Below are positions 7,003 through 14,778 of a stretch of DNA of 34,127 bases, piece after piece (position 1 is the first letter of the stretch; each line of letters begins with the position of its first letter). A program made the position numbers and the translations under genes. Where the stretch lies: the NCBI GenBank assembly GCA_905234125.1, contig CAJOGQ010000025.1, positions 1 to 34,127 of the forward strand. Direction: 5' to 3'. The notes below the pieces were generated by a model. It worked only from the letters and a program-made list of their open reading frames with translations, made no database searches and was not told where the DNA came from. The stretch is from an uncultured Bacteroidaceae bacterium. GTDB taxonomy: Bacteria; Bacteroidota; Bacteroidia; Bacteroidales; Bacteroidaceae.

Positions 7003-7748
7003 AGTACAAGAACATCATTAACCCCAAGTATGAGTCACTGAAGAATTTCGTGGCAGAAATTCCAGAGAAGTTCGACAAGGAAGGAATGCTTATCTATGAC
7101 TCACGTAACACGGTGAGAGTATTCAAACAGAGTGACGGCACGAAGGTGGTTGTGAAGCGTTATCATCGCTCTCCCTTCCCCCAGCGCTTTGACTACACGT
7201 TCCGTCGTCCCAGCAAGCCTAAACGCGCCTACAACTACGGACTGAAGTTGCAGGAACTAGGCATTAACACACCCACACCCATTGCCTGTATAGAAGAATA
7301 CAAATGGGGACTCTACTCTCGTGGCTATATCATCACGGAGTTTTGTCCAGACCCAGACCTGCGTCTCCTTCGCGATGAACCAGAAGGTCATGATGGTCTT
7401 ATCAATGCTTTGGCACGCTTCTTGGTGAAGATGCACGAGAAGGGTTTCTTGCATGGCGACACGAACCTTTCCAATTTCCTCTACCACGAAGACATCAAGT
7501 CGCCTGGTGGCTACTTCATCACCACTATCGACATCAACCGTTCCCTCTTTGTAGACAAGCCATCGAAAGAAGTCTGCATCCGCAATCTGATGCGCCTCAC
7601 CCATGTGCGTCCTACGCTGACGAAGATCATCACCAAATACGCTGAATTGCGTGGATGGGATGTCGATTGGGCCATCAAATTCGTGATGCAGAAACTCGAC
7701 AACTTTGAGAAGCGGATGGAGTTGAAGAAGAAACTGAAGAAGAAGTAG
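6999..7748 (+). CDS. LPS-core kinase, WaaP/KdkA/InaA-like
   Basis: 249 residues with a small protein-kinase-like fold. The ATP-anchoring lysine is likely K53 in VVVKRYH. The catalytic loop is HGDTNLSNF at residues 152-160, with D154 as base and N159 as metal ligand. The metal-binding Asp is D178 in TIDIN. This is the layout of bacterial kinases that phosphorylate Kdo or heptose in the LPS inner core (KdkA, WaaP). The C-terminus is strongly basic (ELKKKLKKK), which would suit a membrane-surface enzyme. Together with LicD it implies a phosphorylated, decorated core. Family is confident; the sugar is not. Confidence 0.88.
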   Translation: MKYKNIINPKYESLKNFVAEIPEKFDKEGMLIYDSRNTVRVFKQSDGTKVVVKRYHRSPFPQRFDYTFRRPSKPKRAYNYGLKLQELGINTPTPIACIEEYKWGLYSRGYIITEFCPDPDLRLLRDEPEGHDGLINALARFLVKMHEKGFLHGDTNLSNFLYHEDIKSPGGYFITTIDINRSLFVDKPSKEVCIRNLMRLTHVRPTLTKIITKYAELRGWDVDWAIKFVMQKLDNFEKRMELKKKLKKK

Positions 7749-7765
7749 AGGTTTCTGGTTGAAGA

Positions 7766-7793
7766 TTTAGAGTTTAGAGTAGAGGGTTTAGAG
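7766..7793. repeat. Heptamer array, TTTAGAG type, abutting the GT2 start
   Basis: Four 7-bp units in register: TTTAGAG three times and TAGAGGG once. The array ends one base before the ATG at 7795, so it occupies the whole ribosome-entry region of the GT2 gene. Confidence 0.9.
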
Positions 7794-7794
7794 T

Positions 7795-8706
7795 ATGGTT
7801 TCATTCATCGTCCTGAACTACAACACGCCACGCATTACAAAACGGTGCGTGGACTCCATTGTGAACATCTATGGAAACAAGGACTATGAAATCATCATTG
7901 TCGATAACCACAGCACCCCTGAGAACTACGCCGAGCTGGTGGCGCTTACTACCAACCTTAACTGTCAACTATCAATCGTCACCTGTCAACTGAACACGGG
8001 CTTTGGCCTGGGCAATATGTGGGGAGCCAATCAAGCTACAGGACGCTACTTGTGCTTCCTCAACAGCGACGTGCAATTGGTCGAGGACTGTATCACACCC
8101 TTGCGTGACTATCTTGCCACCCATCCTGAAGCAGGTGTCATCACCCCTCAGCAATATCGCTCCGATGGTTCCATCGCCTTCTCCTTCCGCCATAAGATGG
8201 GCATTCGTCGAGACCTCTTTGGAGATGACATCTTCGAGCACCTCTTTCCAAAACAATTCCCCAAGCGTAGCAACCTCACTCGCACGGAGCCTTTCGTTGT
8301 GTCCGAAATCAATGGCAGTTTCATGATGTTCCGTTCCGATGTCTTTTGGCAGATTGGAGGCTTCGACACCAACATCTTCCTGTTCCATGAGGAGTACGAC
8401 ATTGCACGACGGTTAGAATTGCACGGCTATCAAAACATTGTCTATCCCACTGTGCGGTTCCTTCATGCGCATGGAGCCACCACCAAATCATCCCCCAAGT
8501 GCATCCGTCAGGAGCGCTACATCTCCAAAATCTATTGCTACAGCAAGTATCATCATCCCCTCATGACCCTCCTCTTCCGAGCTGAGAACATCCTCTTGAA
8601 ACTCTTCTCCCCCAAGAACTGGTATCTCATCCCCGTCTTTTTGCGTGGCAACGTGTTGGCACTCTCCATGCGACCCTCTATCCATCAACCAAACCCTAAA
8701 CAATAA
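7795..8706 (+). CDS. Glycosyltransferase family 2 (rhamnosyltransferase-like) with heptamer repeat inside the frame
   Basis: 303 residues. The GT-A start MVSFIVLNYNTP and IIIVDNHST is followed by NTGFGLGNMWGAN (residues 67-79) and the metal-binding FLNSDVQL (about 88-95). HEEYDIARRLELHGY supplies the acidic catalytic motif. It probably adds rhamnose or another sugar to surface glycan. Residues about 54-65 (TNLNCQLSIVTCQ) are encoded by a heptamer array like those found between genes in this window, inserted in the variable loop just before NTGFG. The C-terminal residues are also coded by a repeat-like CCCTAAA stretch. The 5' end is preceded by another array rather than a ribosome site. The catalytic core looks intact. 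Confidence 0.9.
   Translation: MVSFIVLNYNTPRITKRCVDSIVNIYGNKDYEIIIVDNHSTPENYAELVALTTNLNCQLSIVTCQLNTGFGLGNMWGANQATGRYLCFLNSDVQLVEDCITPLRDYLATHPEAGVITPQQYRSDGSIAFSFRHKMGIRRDLFGDDIFEHLFPKQFPKRSNLTRTEPFVVSEINGSFMMFRSDVFWQIGGFDTNIFLFHEEYDIARRLELHGYQNIVYPTVRFLHAHGATTKSSPKCIRQERYISKIYCYSKYHHPLMTLLFRAENILLKLFSPKNWYLIPVFLRGNVLALSMRPSIHQPNPKQ
7955..7989. repeat. Heptamer array inside the GT2 reading frame
   Basis: Five 7-bp units in register, including CTGTCAA at 7962-7968 and 7983-7989 and CTATCAA at 7969-7975. The same units occur between genes at 22226-22239 and 28542-28555. Confidence 0.8.
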
Positions 8707-8816
8707 GCTGTTTCTCAAAGTGACAAATCGTTAGTTCTAAGTGAAGGGAAAAAGAATAATATAACGCCAAAGGATTATCTTTTTTGAGGATAAAACGAAA
8801 AAAAGTGGTGAAAAGT

Positions 8817-8847
8817 TTTGGTGGTCGGCGAAAAAGTCGTACCTTTG
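8817..8847 (+). promoter_or_regulatory. Promoter for tRNA-Glu (and probably rpsT)
   Basis: TTTG at 8817-8820, a 19-bp spacer, then TACCTTTG at 8840-8847: a near-perfect Bacteroidota promoter. Transcription would begin about 8853, some 25 nt before the mature tRNA. Confidence 0.8.
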
Positions 8848-8877
8848 CACTCGCATTTGAAAAAATGCTCTTAGGTT

Positions 8878-8952
8878 GGCCCGTTCGTCTATCGGCTAGG
8901 ACGAGAGATTTTCATTCTCTAAAGAGGAGTTCGACTCTCCTACGGGCTACCA
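8878..8952 (+). tRNA. tRNA-Glu (anticodon UUC), CCA encoded
   Basis: A full cloverleaf can be drawn. The acceptor stem GGCCCGT/ACGGGCT has a G-U first pair. The D arm follows, then the anticodon stem AGAGA/TCTCT around the loop TTTTCAT with anticodon TTC at 8911-8913, then the T arm with GTTCGACTC, discriminator A at 8949 and genomic CCA at 8950-8952. A short CCAT/ATGG hairpin with a T6 loop follows directly and may aid processing or partial termination. Confidence 0.97.
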
Positions 8953-9023
8953 TTTTTTATGGAGATGGGTGCGAGGTCACAGCGCCATACCACATCGGAC
9001 TCCTTATCAATTTGATTCAAACA

Positions 9024-9044
9024 AAAAGTTAAAAACTAAAAATT
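9024..9044. repeat. Heptamer array, AAAAACT type, in the rpsT leader
   Basis: Three degenerate 7-bp units (AAAAGTT, AAAAACT, AAAAATT) end 8 bp before the rpsT start. A-rich leaders are common in Bacteroidota, so composition alone may explain it. Confidence 0.5.
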
Positions 9045-9052
9045 CAAATCAA

Positions 9053-9307
9053 ATGGCACACCACAAGTCATGTCTGAAGCGCATCCGTCAGAACGAGAAG
9101 CGCAGACTCCACAACCGTTACTACGCAAAGACTATGCGTAATTTCCTCCGTGACATCCGTAATGAGAAGGATAAGGCTACGGCTCAGGAAATGTTCCCAA
9201 AACTCCAGAAGATGCTGGACAAGTTGGCTAAGCAGAACATCATCCACTGGAAGAAGGCTGCTAACCTGAAGTCGAACACGGCGAAGTTGATCGCTAAGAT
9301 GGCATAA
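9053..9307 (+). CDS. rpsT: 30S ribosomal protein S20
   Basis: 84 residues, the usual S20 length: [18 protein letters not shown], Lys/Arg-rich helices throughout, ending KLIAKMA. S20 binds 16S rRNA early in small-subunit assembly. The ATG at 9053 is chosen over an upstream in-frame ATG at 8969, because MAHHKS is the conserved S20 start and the extra residues would be translated from tRNA-trailer sequence. No promoter is visible between the tRNA and this gene, so it is probably co-transcribed with tRNA-Glu. A strong terminator follows after 30 bp. Confidence 0.97.
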   Translation: MAHHKSCLKRIRQNEKRRLHNRYYAKTMRNFLRDIRNEKDKATAQEMFPKLQKMLDKLAKQNIIHWKKAANLKSNTAKLIAKMA

Positions 9308-9337
9308 CAGGAATAGCTAAATATTCGTAGAGAAAAG

Positions 9338-9372
9338 AAGACCGGAACTCGAAAGAGTTTTGGTCTTTTTTT
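9338..9372 (+). terminator. Intrinsic terminator of rpsT
   Basis: A 13-bp stem (AAGACCGGAACTC with GAGTTTTGGTCTT, two G-U pairs) closes a GAAA tetraloop and runs into a seven-T tract. Confidence 0.9.
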
Positions 9373-9478
9373 GATGCCGAAGGAGGCAAAACAGCATCGA
9401 AATGGGGTTGTTTTGAACTTTTTTCCCCTACGGGGAAGATTTCTTTCTTTTTTCTTTTTTTATGTCACAAATAATGCG

Positions 9479-9486
9479 TAACTTTG
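9479..9486 (+). promoter_or_regulatory. gyrB promoter -7 element
   Basis: TAACTTTG matches TAnnTTTG; the -33 position (9456-9459) is TTTT within a T-rich run. The transcript would have a leader of about 40 nt before the ATG at 9533. Confidence 0.6.
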
Positions 9487-9532
9487 TAACGTAATCCGAA
9501 TAAAACAAAGAGTATATTTAAGAGAATAGAAA

Positions 9533-11509
9533 ATGGATGAAACACAAATGAACGGGGCGGATTATTCCGCCAGTAACATCCAAGTCCTTGAAGGCTTGGA
9601 GGCTGTAAGAAAACGCCCCGCCATGTACATCGGCGATATCAGCGAGAAGGGCTTGCACCATCTCGTATATGAAACCGTCGACAATTCAATTGATGAGGCG
9701 CTGGCAGGCTTCTGCACGCACATCGAAGTGACTATCAACGAAGACAATTCCATCACGGTTCAGGATAATGGACGTGGTATTCCTGTTGACATGCATGAGA
9801 AGGAGCATCGCAGTGCCCTCGAAGTGGTGATGACTGTGTTGCACGCCGGTGGTAAGTTCGACAAGGGCTCCTATAAGGTGTCAGGCGGTCTGCATGGTGT
9901 GGGTGTGAGTTGTGTGAACGCGCTGTCGAAGCACATGACCTCTCAGGTGTATCGTGACGGCAAGGTCTATCAGCAGGAGTATGAGAAGGGTAAGCCTCTC
10001 TACGATGTGAAGGTGGTGGGCGAGACGGAGTTGCGAGGCACTCGTCAGCAGTTCTGGCCAGACAACAGCATCTTCATCACGACAACTTACAAGTATGACA
10101 TTCTGGCAAACCGTATGCGTGAGCTGGCCTATCTGAATGCAGGCATCAAGATTACGCTGACGGACATGCGTTTAGACAAGAATGCTGAGGTGGGCATCGA
10201 GGGCATCCGTCAGGAGATCTTCCACAGCGAGGGCGGTCTGAAAGACTTCGTCCGCTATATCGATTCAACCCGCACTTGCCTGTTTGATGATGTGATTTAT
10301 TTGAACACGGAGAAGCAGAACACGCCTATTGAGGTGGCCATCATGTACAACACCTCGTACAGCGAGAATATCCACTCCTACGTGAACAATATTAACACCA
10401 TCGAGGGTGGTACGCACCTGCAGGGTTTCCGTACAGCCTTGACGCGTGTGCTGAAGAAATATGCTGACGACAACAAGATCACGGAGAAGCTGGAGAAGCA
10501 GAAGATTGAAATCAGCGGTGAGGACTTCCGCGAGGGACTCACAGCGGTCATCAGCGTGAAGGTGGCTGAGCCTCAGTTCGAGGGTCAAACGAAGACCAAG
10601 CTGGGTAACAGCGAGGTGGCTGGTGCCGTTCAGCAGGCTGTGGGTGAGGCTCTAACCTACTATTTGGAGGAACACCCAAAGGAGGCCAAGTTGGTCATTG
10701 ACAAGGTGGTGTTGGCCGCTGAAGCCCGTGTGGCAGCCCGTGCAGCCCGTGAAAAGGTGCAACGCAAGAACCCGATGACAGGTGGTGGTCTGCCTGGTAA
10801 GTTGGCTGACTGCTCAGACAAGGATGCTGCAAACTGCGAGATGTTCATCGTCGAGGGTGATTCGGCAGGTGGTTCGGCCAAGCAGGGTCGCGACCGTCAC
10901 TTCCAGGCCATCCTGCCCATCAGAGGTAAGATATTCAATGTGGAGCGCGTGAAGTGGCACCAGGCTTTCGAGCATGAGGAGGTGAACAACATCTTCCAGG
11001 CATTAGGCGTGAAGTTCGGCCTGAACCCAGAAGATCAGAAGGAGGCCAACTACGAGAAGTTGCGTTACTACAAGACCATCATCATGACCGATGCCGATGT
11101 CGATGGTTCTCACATCGACACCCTTCTGATGACACTCTTCTTCCGATTCCTGCCACAGCTGATTCGCGACGGTCGTCTCTACATTGCCACTCCTCCACTC
11201 TACAAGTGTACGAAGGGCAAGGTGAGCGAGTACTGCTACGATGAGGCTGCCCTCCAGCGATTCATCGACACGTATGGTGAGGGTTCAGAGGATAAGATCA
11301 AGGTGCAGCGATACAAAGGTCTTGGTGAGATGAACCCAGAACAGCTTTGGGAGACCACCATGAATCCTGAGACACGTCTCTTGAAGCAGGTGACGATTGA
11401 CGATGCCGCAGAGGCAGACTACACCTTCTCTATGCTGATGGGCGAGGACGTCGGTCCACGTCGAGAGTTCATTGAGAAGAACGCCACCTATGCGACGATA
11501 GATGCATAA
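9533..11509 (+). CDS. gyrB: DNA gyrase subunit B
   Basis: 658 residues, the short GyrB form lacking the enterobacterial insert. The GHKL ATPase domain shows NSIDEALAGF, DNGRGIPVDMHEKE and GGLHGVGVSCVNALS. The transducer domain follows. The TOPRIM domain has the catalytic glutamate in FIVEGDSAGGSAKQGRDR and the metal aspartates in MTDADVDGSHI. The C-terminus carries QRYKGLGEMNPEQLWETTM. With GyrA it introduces negative supercoils using ATP. It is monocistronic here with its own promoter and is convergent with ftsZ. ParE is a paralogue, but the TOPRIM and C-terminal motifs and length fit GyrB better. Confidence 0.96.
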   Translation: MDETQMNGADYSASNIQVLEGLEAVRKRPAMYIGDISEKGLHHLVYETVDNSIDEALAGFCTHIEVTINEDNSITVQDNGRGIPVDMHEKEHRSALEVVMTVLHAGGKFDKGSYKVSGGLHGVGVSCVNALSKHMTSQVYRDGKVYQQEYEKGKPLYDVKVVGETELRGTRQQFWPDNSIFITTTYKYDILANRMRELAYLNAGIKITLTDMRLDKNAEVGIEGIRQEIFHSEGGLKDFVRYIDSTRTCLFDDVIYLNTEKQNTPIEVAIMYNTSYSENIHSYVNNINTIEGGTHLQGFRTALTRVLKKYADDNKITEKLEKQKIEISGEDFREGLTAVISVKVAEPQFEGQTKTKLGNSEVAGAVQQAVGEALTYYLEEHPKEAKLVIDKVVLAAEARVAARAAREKVQRKNPMTGGGLPGKLADCSDKDAANCEMFIVEGDSAGGSAKQGRDRHFQAILPIRGKIFNVERVKWHQAFEHEEVNNIFQALGVKFGLNPEDQKEANYEKLRYYKTIIMTDADVDGSHIDTLLMTLFFRFLPQLIRDGRLYIATPPLYKCTKGKVSEYCYDEAALQRFIDTYGEGSEDKIKVQRYKGLGEMNPEQLWETTMNPETRLLKQVTIDDAAEADYTFSMLMGEDVGPRREFIEKNATYATIDA

Positions 11510-11526
11510 AAGGAAGAATATTTGAA

Positions 11527-11589
11527 GAATATTCTCACGCTCAGCAATGTTCAAGTAAACTTGACATTGCGTTCGCTTAATCGAATATT
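11527..11589. repeat. Large imperfect inverted repeat after gyrB
   Basis: The inner arms GCAATGTTCAAGT (11544-11556) and ACTTGACATTGC (11559-11570) pair with one bulge around an AA loop. The outer GAATATTC (11527-11534) pairs with GAATATT (11583-11589). It can fold into a long hairpin or cruciform about 20 bp after the gyrB stop. It may end or stabilise the gyrB transcript. Confidence 0.65.
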
Positions 11590-11674
11590 TCATTCAATTC
11601 TTACATATATTCTCGTGTCGACCACAAGAAGTGATTCTAAAGAGTTGACACATCTTTTACCGAAAGCAAAAAGA

Positions 11675-11709
11675 GGGGAGGGAAGCAATGCGATATTGCT
11701 TCCCTCCTC
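11675..11709. terminator. Hairpin between convergent gyrB and ftsZ
   Basis: GGAGGGAAGCAAT (11677-11689) pairs perfectly with ATTGCTTCCCTCC (11695-11707) over a 5-nt loop. There is no clean T tract on either side, so it may be a transcript-end stabiliser or a bidirectional terminator for gyrB and the dcw operon. Confidence 0.65.
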
Positions 11710-11765
11710 CACGTTTGTGAGATATGCCGTTTCTGGGGCTTTACATATTACGTCTTAGCATCACA

Positions 11766-13076
11766 TTAGAACACAATCGTTGTGCCAGGCTCCATCACGC
11801 TCGTCTTGCTGGAACCCATGTCTGTGAGTTGACGCATGGTCTCCTTCGAACGTTTGAAGGTGGGTGAGGTCTCCACCATACTGATGACATCCTCGTTGTC
11901 AAGGTCTTCTTCCTTAAAGATGTAACTGTAGATAGGACGACGGATAGCACGGTCTTTCTTATCGCGTCCATAGATGGTTTCACGACGATGTGCTTTCTCA
12001 GCCTCACGTTCAGCCAGCTCGGCATCTCGTTGCTGTTGCTCCTTGTCACGAGCCATGAGACGGTTACCCATTTCTTCTGAATCGATGTCTTCCACACCAA
12101 AACCGGTGGCGAGGATGGTGATCTTCACCTGATCAGTCAGCGCAGGATCGACAGAAAGACCCCACTTGGTCTCCACATCGTCGCGCTTGATCTTGGCCAT
12201 GAACTCATGCACCTCGTTCATCTCATCCATCATGAGGGCGTTGTTGCCTTCGCCAGACTCATCAGGCACAGAGATGCGGAGCAGAATCTTGGTGGCGCGA
12301 TAAATGTCCCTGTCGTTGAGGAGTGGAGAATTCAGGGCATCTTCAATACCCTTCGTCACACGATTCTCTCCTGAACCATAACCTGTACTCATGATGGCCA
12401 CACCACCATTCTTCAGTACTGTGCTGACATCATTGAAGTCGAGGTTGATGATGCCGTGCATGGTGATGATTTCAGCAATGGAACGGGCTGCGTTGCACAA
12501 CGTGTCGTCGGCCTTGGCAAATGCCTTTATGACTGTGAAGTCCTGATAGATCTCACGCAGACGCTCGTTGTTGATAACCAACAGCGCATCTACATTCTTG
12601 TTCATCTCTTCCACGCCATCGAGAGCCTGGTCAATCTTCTTGTTGCCCTCCCAACGGAAAGGAATCGTGACGATACCCACCGTGAGGATGCCCATATCCT
12701 TGGCCGTCTTGGCAATGAGAGGGGCGGCACCTGTGCCCGTTCCACCACCCATGCCGGCTGTGATGAACGCCATCTTGGTGCCATCAGAGAGCATGCTCTT
12801 AATTTGATCGAGAGATTCCTCTGTGGCTTGGCGAGCTTTGTCAGGACGGTTGCCGGCACCTAAGCCTTCACTACCCAACTGAATCTTCTCAGGCACAGGA
12901 GAATCCTGCAACGCCTTATTATCTGTGTTACATACGACAAATGTAACATCATGGATGCCTTCGTTGTACATGTGGTTGACTGCATTGCTGCCGCCACCAC
13001 CTACACCTATCACCTTGATGATGCTGGTGGGTGCTTTCTCAAAGTTGAACACACCGAAATTTACGTCTTCTGCCAT
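11766..13076 (-). CDS. ftsZ: Cell division protein FtsZ
   Basis: 436 residues. The tubulin-like GTPase shows GVGGGGSNAVNHM near residue 24, the signature loop GGGTGTG at 110-116, and the catalytic T7 loop NLDFND at 211-216, so both halves of the polymer active site are present. A charged linker (about 340-390, rich in K/R/E) leads to a C-terminal segment with SPTFKRSKETM, which probably takes the place of the FtsA-binding conserved peptide; it ends in PGTTIVF. FtsZ polymers form the division ring. It is the last gene of the dcw cluster, 19 bp after ftsA, and ends toward a hairpin shared with gyrB. Confidence 0.97.
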   Translation of the reverse strand: MAEDVNFGVFNFEKAPTSIIKVIGVGGGGSNAVNHMYNEGIHDVTFVVCNTDNKALQDSPVPEKIQLGSEGLGAGNRPDKARQATEESLDQIKSMLSDGTKMAFITAGMGGGTGTGAAPLIAKTAKDMGILTVGIVTIPFRWEGNKKIDQALDGVEEMNKNVDALLVINNERLREIYQDFTVIKAFAKADDTLCNAARSIAEIITMHGIINLDFNDVSTVLKNGGVAIMSTGYGSGENRVTKGIEDALNSPLLNDRDIYRATKILLRISVPDESGEGNNALMMDEMNEVHEFMAKIKRDDVETKWGLSVDPALTDQVKITILATGFGVEDIDSEEMGNRLMARDKEQQQRDAELAEREAEKAHRRETIYGRDKKDRAIRRPIYSYIFKEEDLDNEDVISMVETSPTFKRSKETMRQLTDMGSSKTSVMEPGTTIVF

Positions 13077-13095
13077 ATCTTATTCAGTTTTTGTC

Positions 13096-14730
13096 TTAAT
13101 TATTATCATCAACATCGCTCACAATCTCATTGATCTTCTTCTTGAAGCGTCCCCAAGCACTGTTCTCCCTTTCAGCGTTCCTGACATGCTCCGTCAGGTC
13201 ATCAACAGCGTTCCTCAGCAGTTCGGCCAAGTCAGCACCTTCCTTAAGGCTCTGCTTAAACTTGTCCTTTCCCTGAAGGGCTGCAGCGGCCTTCTCGTAT
13301 TTCTCGCCAATCGCCTCGTCGAGGATGCTCAGAGAGATTTCCTTCGCACTTTGGCGCACCTTCTTGTCGCGTCCGTAGCGTTTCAGTTCATCATCCTGCT
13401 TCTTCACCTTGTCGATAGCTGTGCGGATGTCAGCCTTGACATTGTCGAATGTCACAGCATCCTGGGCTTCAGCAGCAGCGGCAGCCTCAACTTCTTTCTG
13501 ACGAGCCTGGCGCTCTTCCTCCTTCTGTTGTTGGTCGAACATGTCTGGAGCACGACCAATGTCCTCTCCTCCACAAGCCACTGTGCCTGAAAGGAGGAGC
13601 GAGAGGATGGTGGTGGTGCGAGCATTGTCGATGGTGATGTTTCCAGCATTGGAGGTCCTCACCACCATCTGGTTCACCTTGTTGGCCACGCGCACCTTAT
13701 CAATCTTCGTGCTCTTGGTCAGAGCCTTCACGATGTTCTTCATGTTACTTCCACCACCTGTGATGACAAGACCAGCCAACAGCAGACCGCTGTAGTTGGA
13801 GTTTGCGATCTGGTTGCTGATGTTCGCAATGATTTCACCCATGCGAGCTTCGATCACATTCTTGATGGTGGATATGTCAATCTGGCGACCGTCAGTGGTC
13901 GTGTAGTATTGTGTCTCGCTTTCCTCTGCCATGTCCATCTCCTGACAGGCATCGCCATACTTCAGCTTGATATCCTCTGTTTCAGCCTCGTCAATAGGCA
14001 GGGTGGACAAGTCTTTATTGATGTTGTTGCATCCAAGTGGGATGGTGACCAGATAGCGGACGATGTTATTCTTGAAGACTACGAGTGTCGTTGTCTCAGC
14101 TCCAAAATCAATCAAGGCACATCCAGAACGTTTCTCTGCGTCTGTCAACACGTGGTTGGCCAACTGCAGGGGAGCGATAGACTCTTCCACGATGGCCACA
14201 CCAGCGTTGGCAAAAACAATCTCGATATTTGAGCAGAGGTTGTTCTTGGCAATAATATCCAGGAACTCACCTTCAATGTTTGTGCCCATCACACCTACAG
14301 GGTCGGCAATCACGCTCGAATCGACCACAAACTCTTGTGGAAAGTTCTCAAGTACCTCGTAGTCGTTGAACGGAATCTCGTAACTCTCCTGACGGATGGC
14401 ATCGATGGCCTCGTTGGTGATGTAGCTCTGCGTGAGCAAGTTGCGCTTGATGACACACTTGTAGGAACGTACAGACTGACCACCCACGCCTACGTAGGCA
14501 CGGGAGATTTTTGTTTTTAGCACCGACTCCAGTTTAGCGATGATGCTGTTCACGCTCTGGTAGGTCTTCTCTATGTTATAGACCACTCCACGCTTCACGC
14601 ATCCAGCTGTCTTCTCCTCGGCATAAGCCAGAATCTGCATTGTGCCGTCCTTCTTTTTACCTGCGATACCACAAATCTTGGAAGAGCCAAGTTCTATCGC
14701 AACAATGAAATCTTTATCGGAATTAGCCAT
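13096..14730 (-). CDS. ftsA: Cell division protein FtsA with long C-terminal extension
   Basis: 544 residues against about 420 in E. coli. Residues 1-390 form the actin-like ATPase: AIELGSSKICGIAG is phosphate loop 1, ALIDFGAETTTLVVF (205-219) phosphate loop 2, and LVITGGGSNMKNI (321-333) the adenosine motif. Residues about 397-522 are an Ala/Glu/Lys-rich, coiled-coil-like extension. The last 20 residues (GRFKKKINEIVSDV) are an amphipathic helix, the usual membrane anchor. FtsA ties FtsZ to the membrane and recruits later division proteins. It lies between ftsQ and ftsZ in the canonical order. Confidence 0.96.
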   Translation of the reverse strand: MANSDKDFIVAIELGSSKICGIAGKKKDGTMQILAYAEEKTAGCVKRGVVYNIEKTYQSVNSIIAKLESVLKTKISRAYVGVGGQSVRSYKCVIKRNLLTQSYITNEAIDAIRQESYEIPFNDYEVLENFPQEFVVDSSVIADPVGVMGTNIEGEFLDIIAKNNLCSNIEIVFANAGVAIVEESIAPLQLANHVLTDAEKRSGCALIDFGAETTTLVVFKNNIVRYLVTIPLGCNNINKDLSTLPIDEAETEDIKLKYGDACQEMDMAEESETQYYTTTDGRQIDISTIKNVIEARMGEIIANISNQIANSNYSGLLLAGLVITGGGSNMKNIVKALTKSTKIDKVRVANKVNQMVVRTSNAGNITIDNARTTTILSLLLSGTVACGGEDIGRAPDMFDQQQKEEERQARQKEVEAAAAAEAQDAVTFDNVKADIRTAIDKVKKQDDELKRYGRDKKVRQSAKEISLSILDEAIGEKYEKAAAALQGKDKFKQSLKEGADLAELLRNAVDDLTEHVRNAERENSAWGRFKKKINEIVSDVDDNN

Positions 14731-14778
14731 ATCTATGTTATGTTATCTCTTTGTTAAAACCTTAATTTGTCAACTATC

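Noticed and set aside
8784-9032. 82-codon frame running through the tRNA
   Set aside because: It overlaps tRNA-Glu completely and has no coding character elsewhere.
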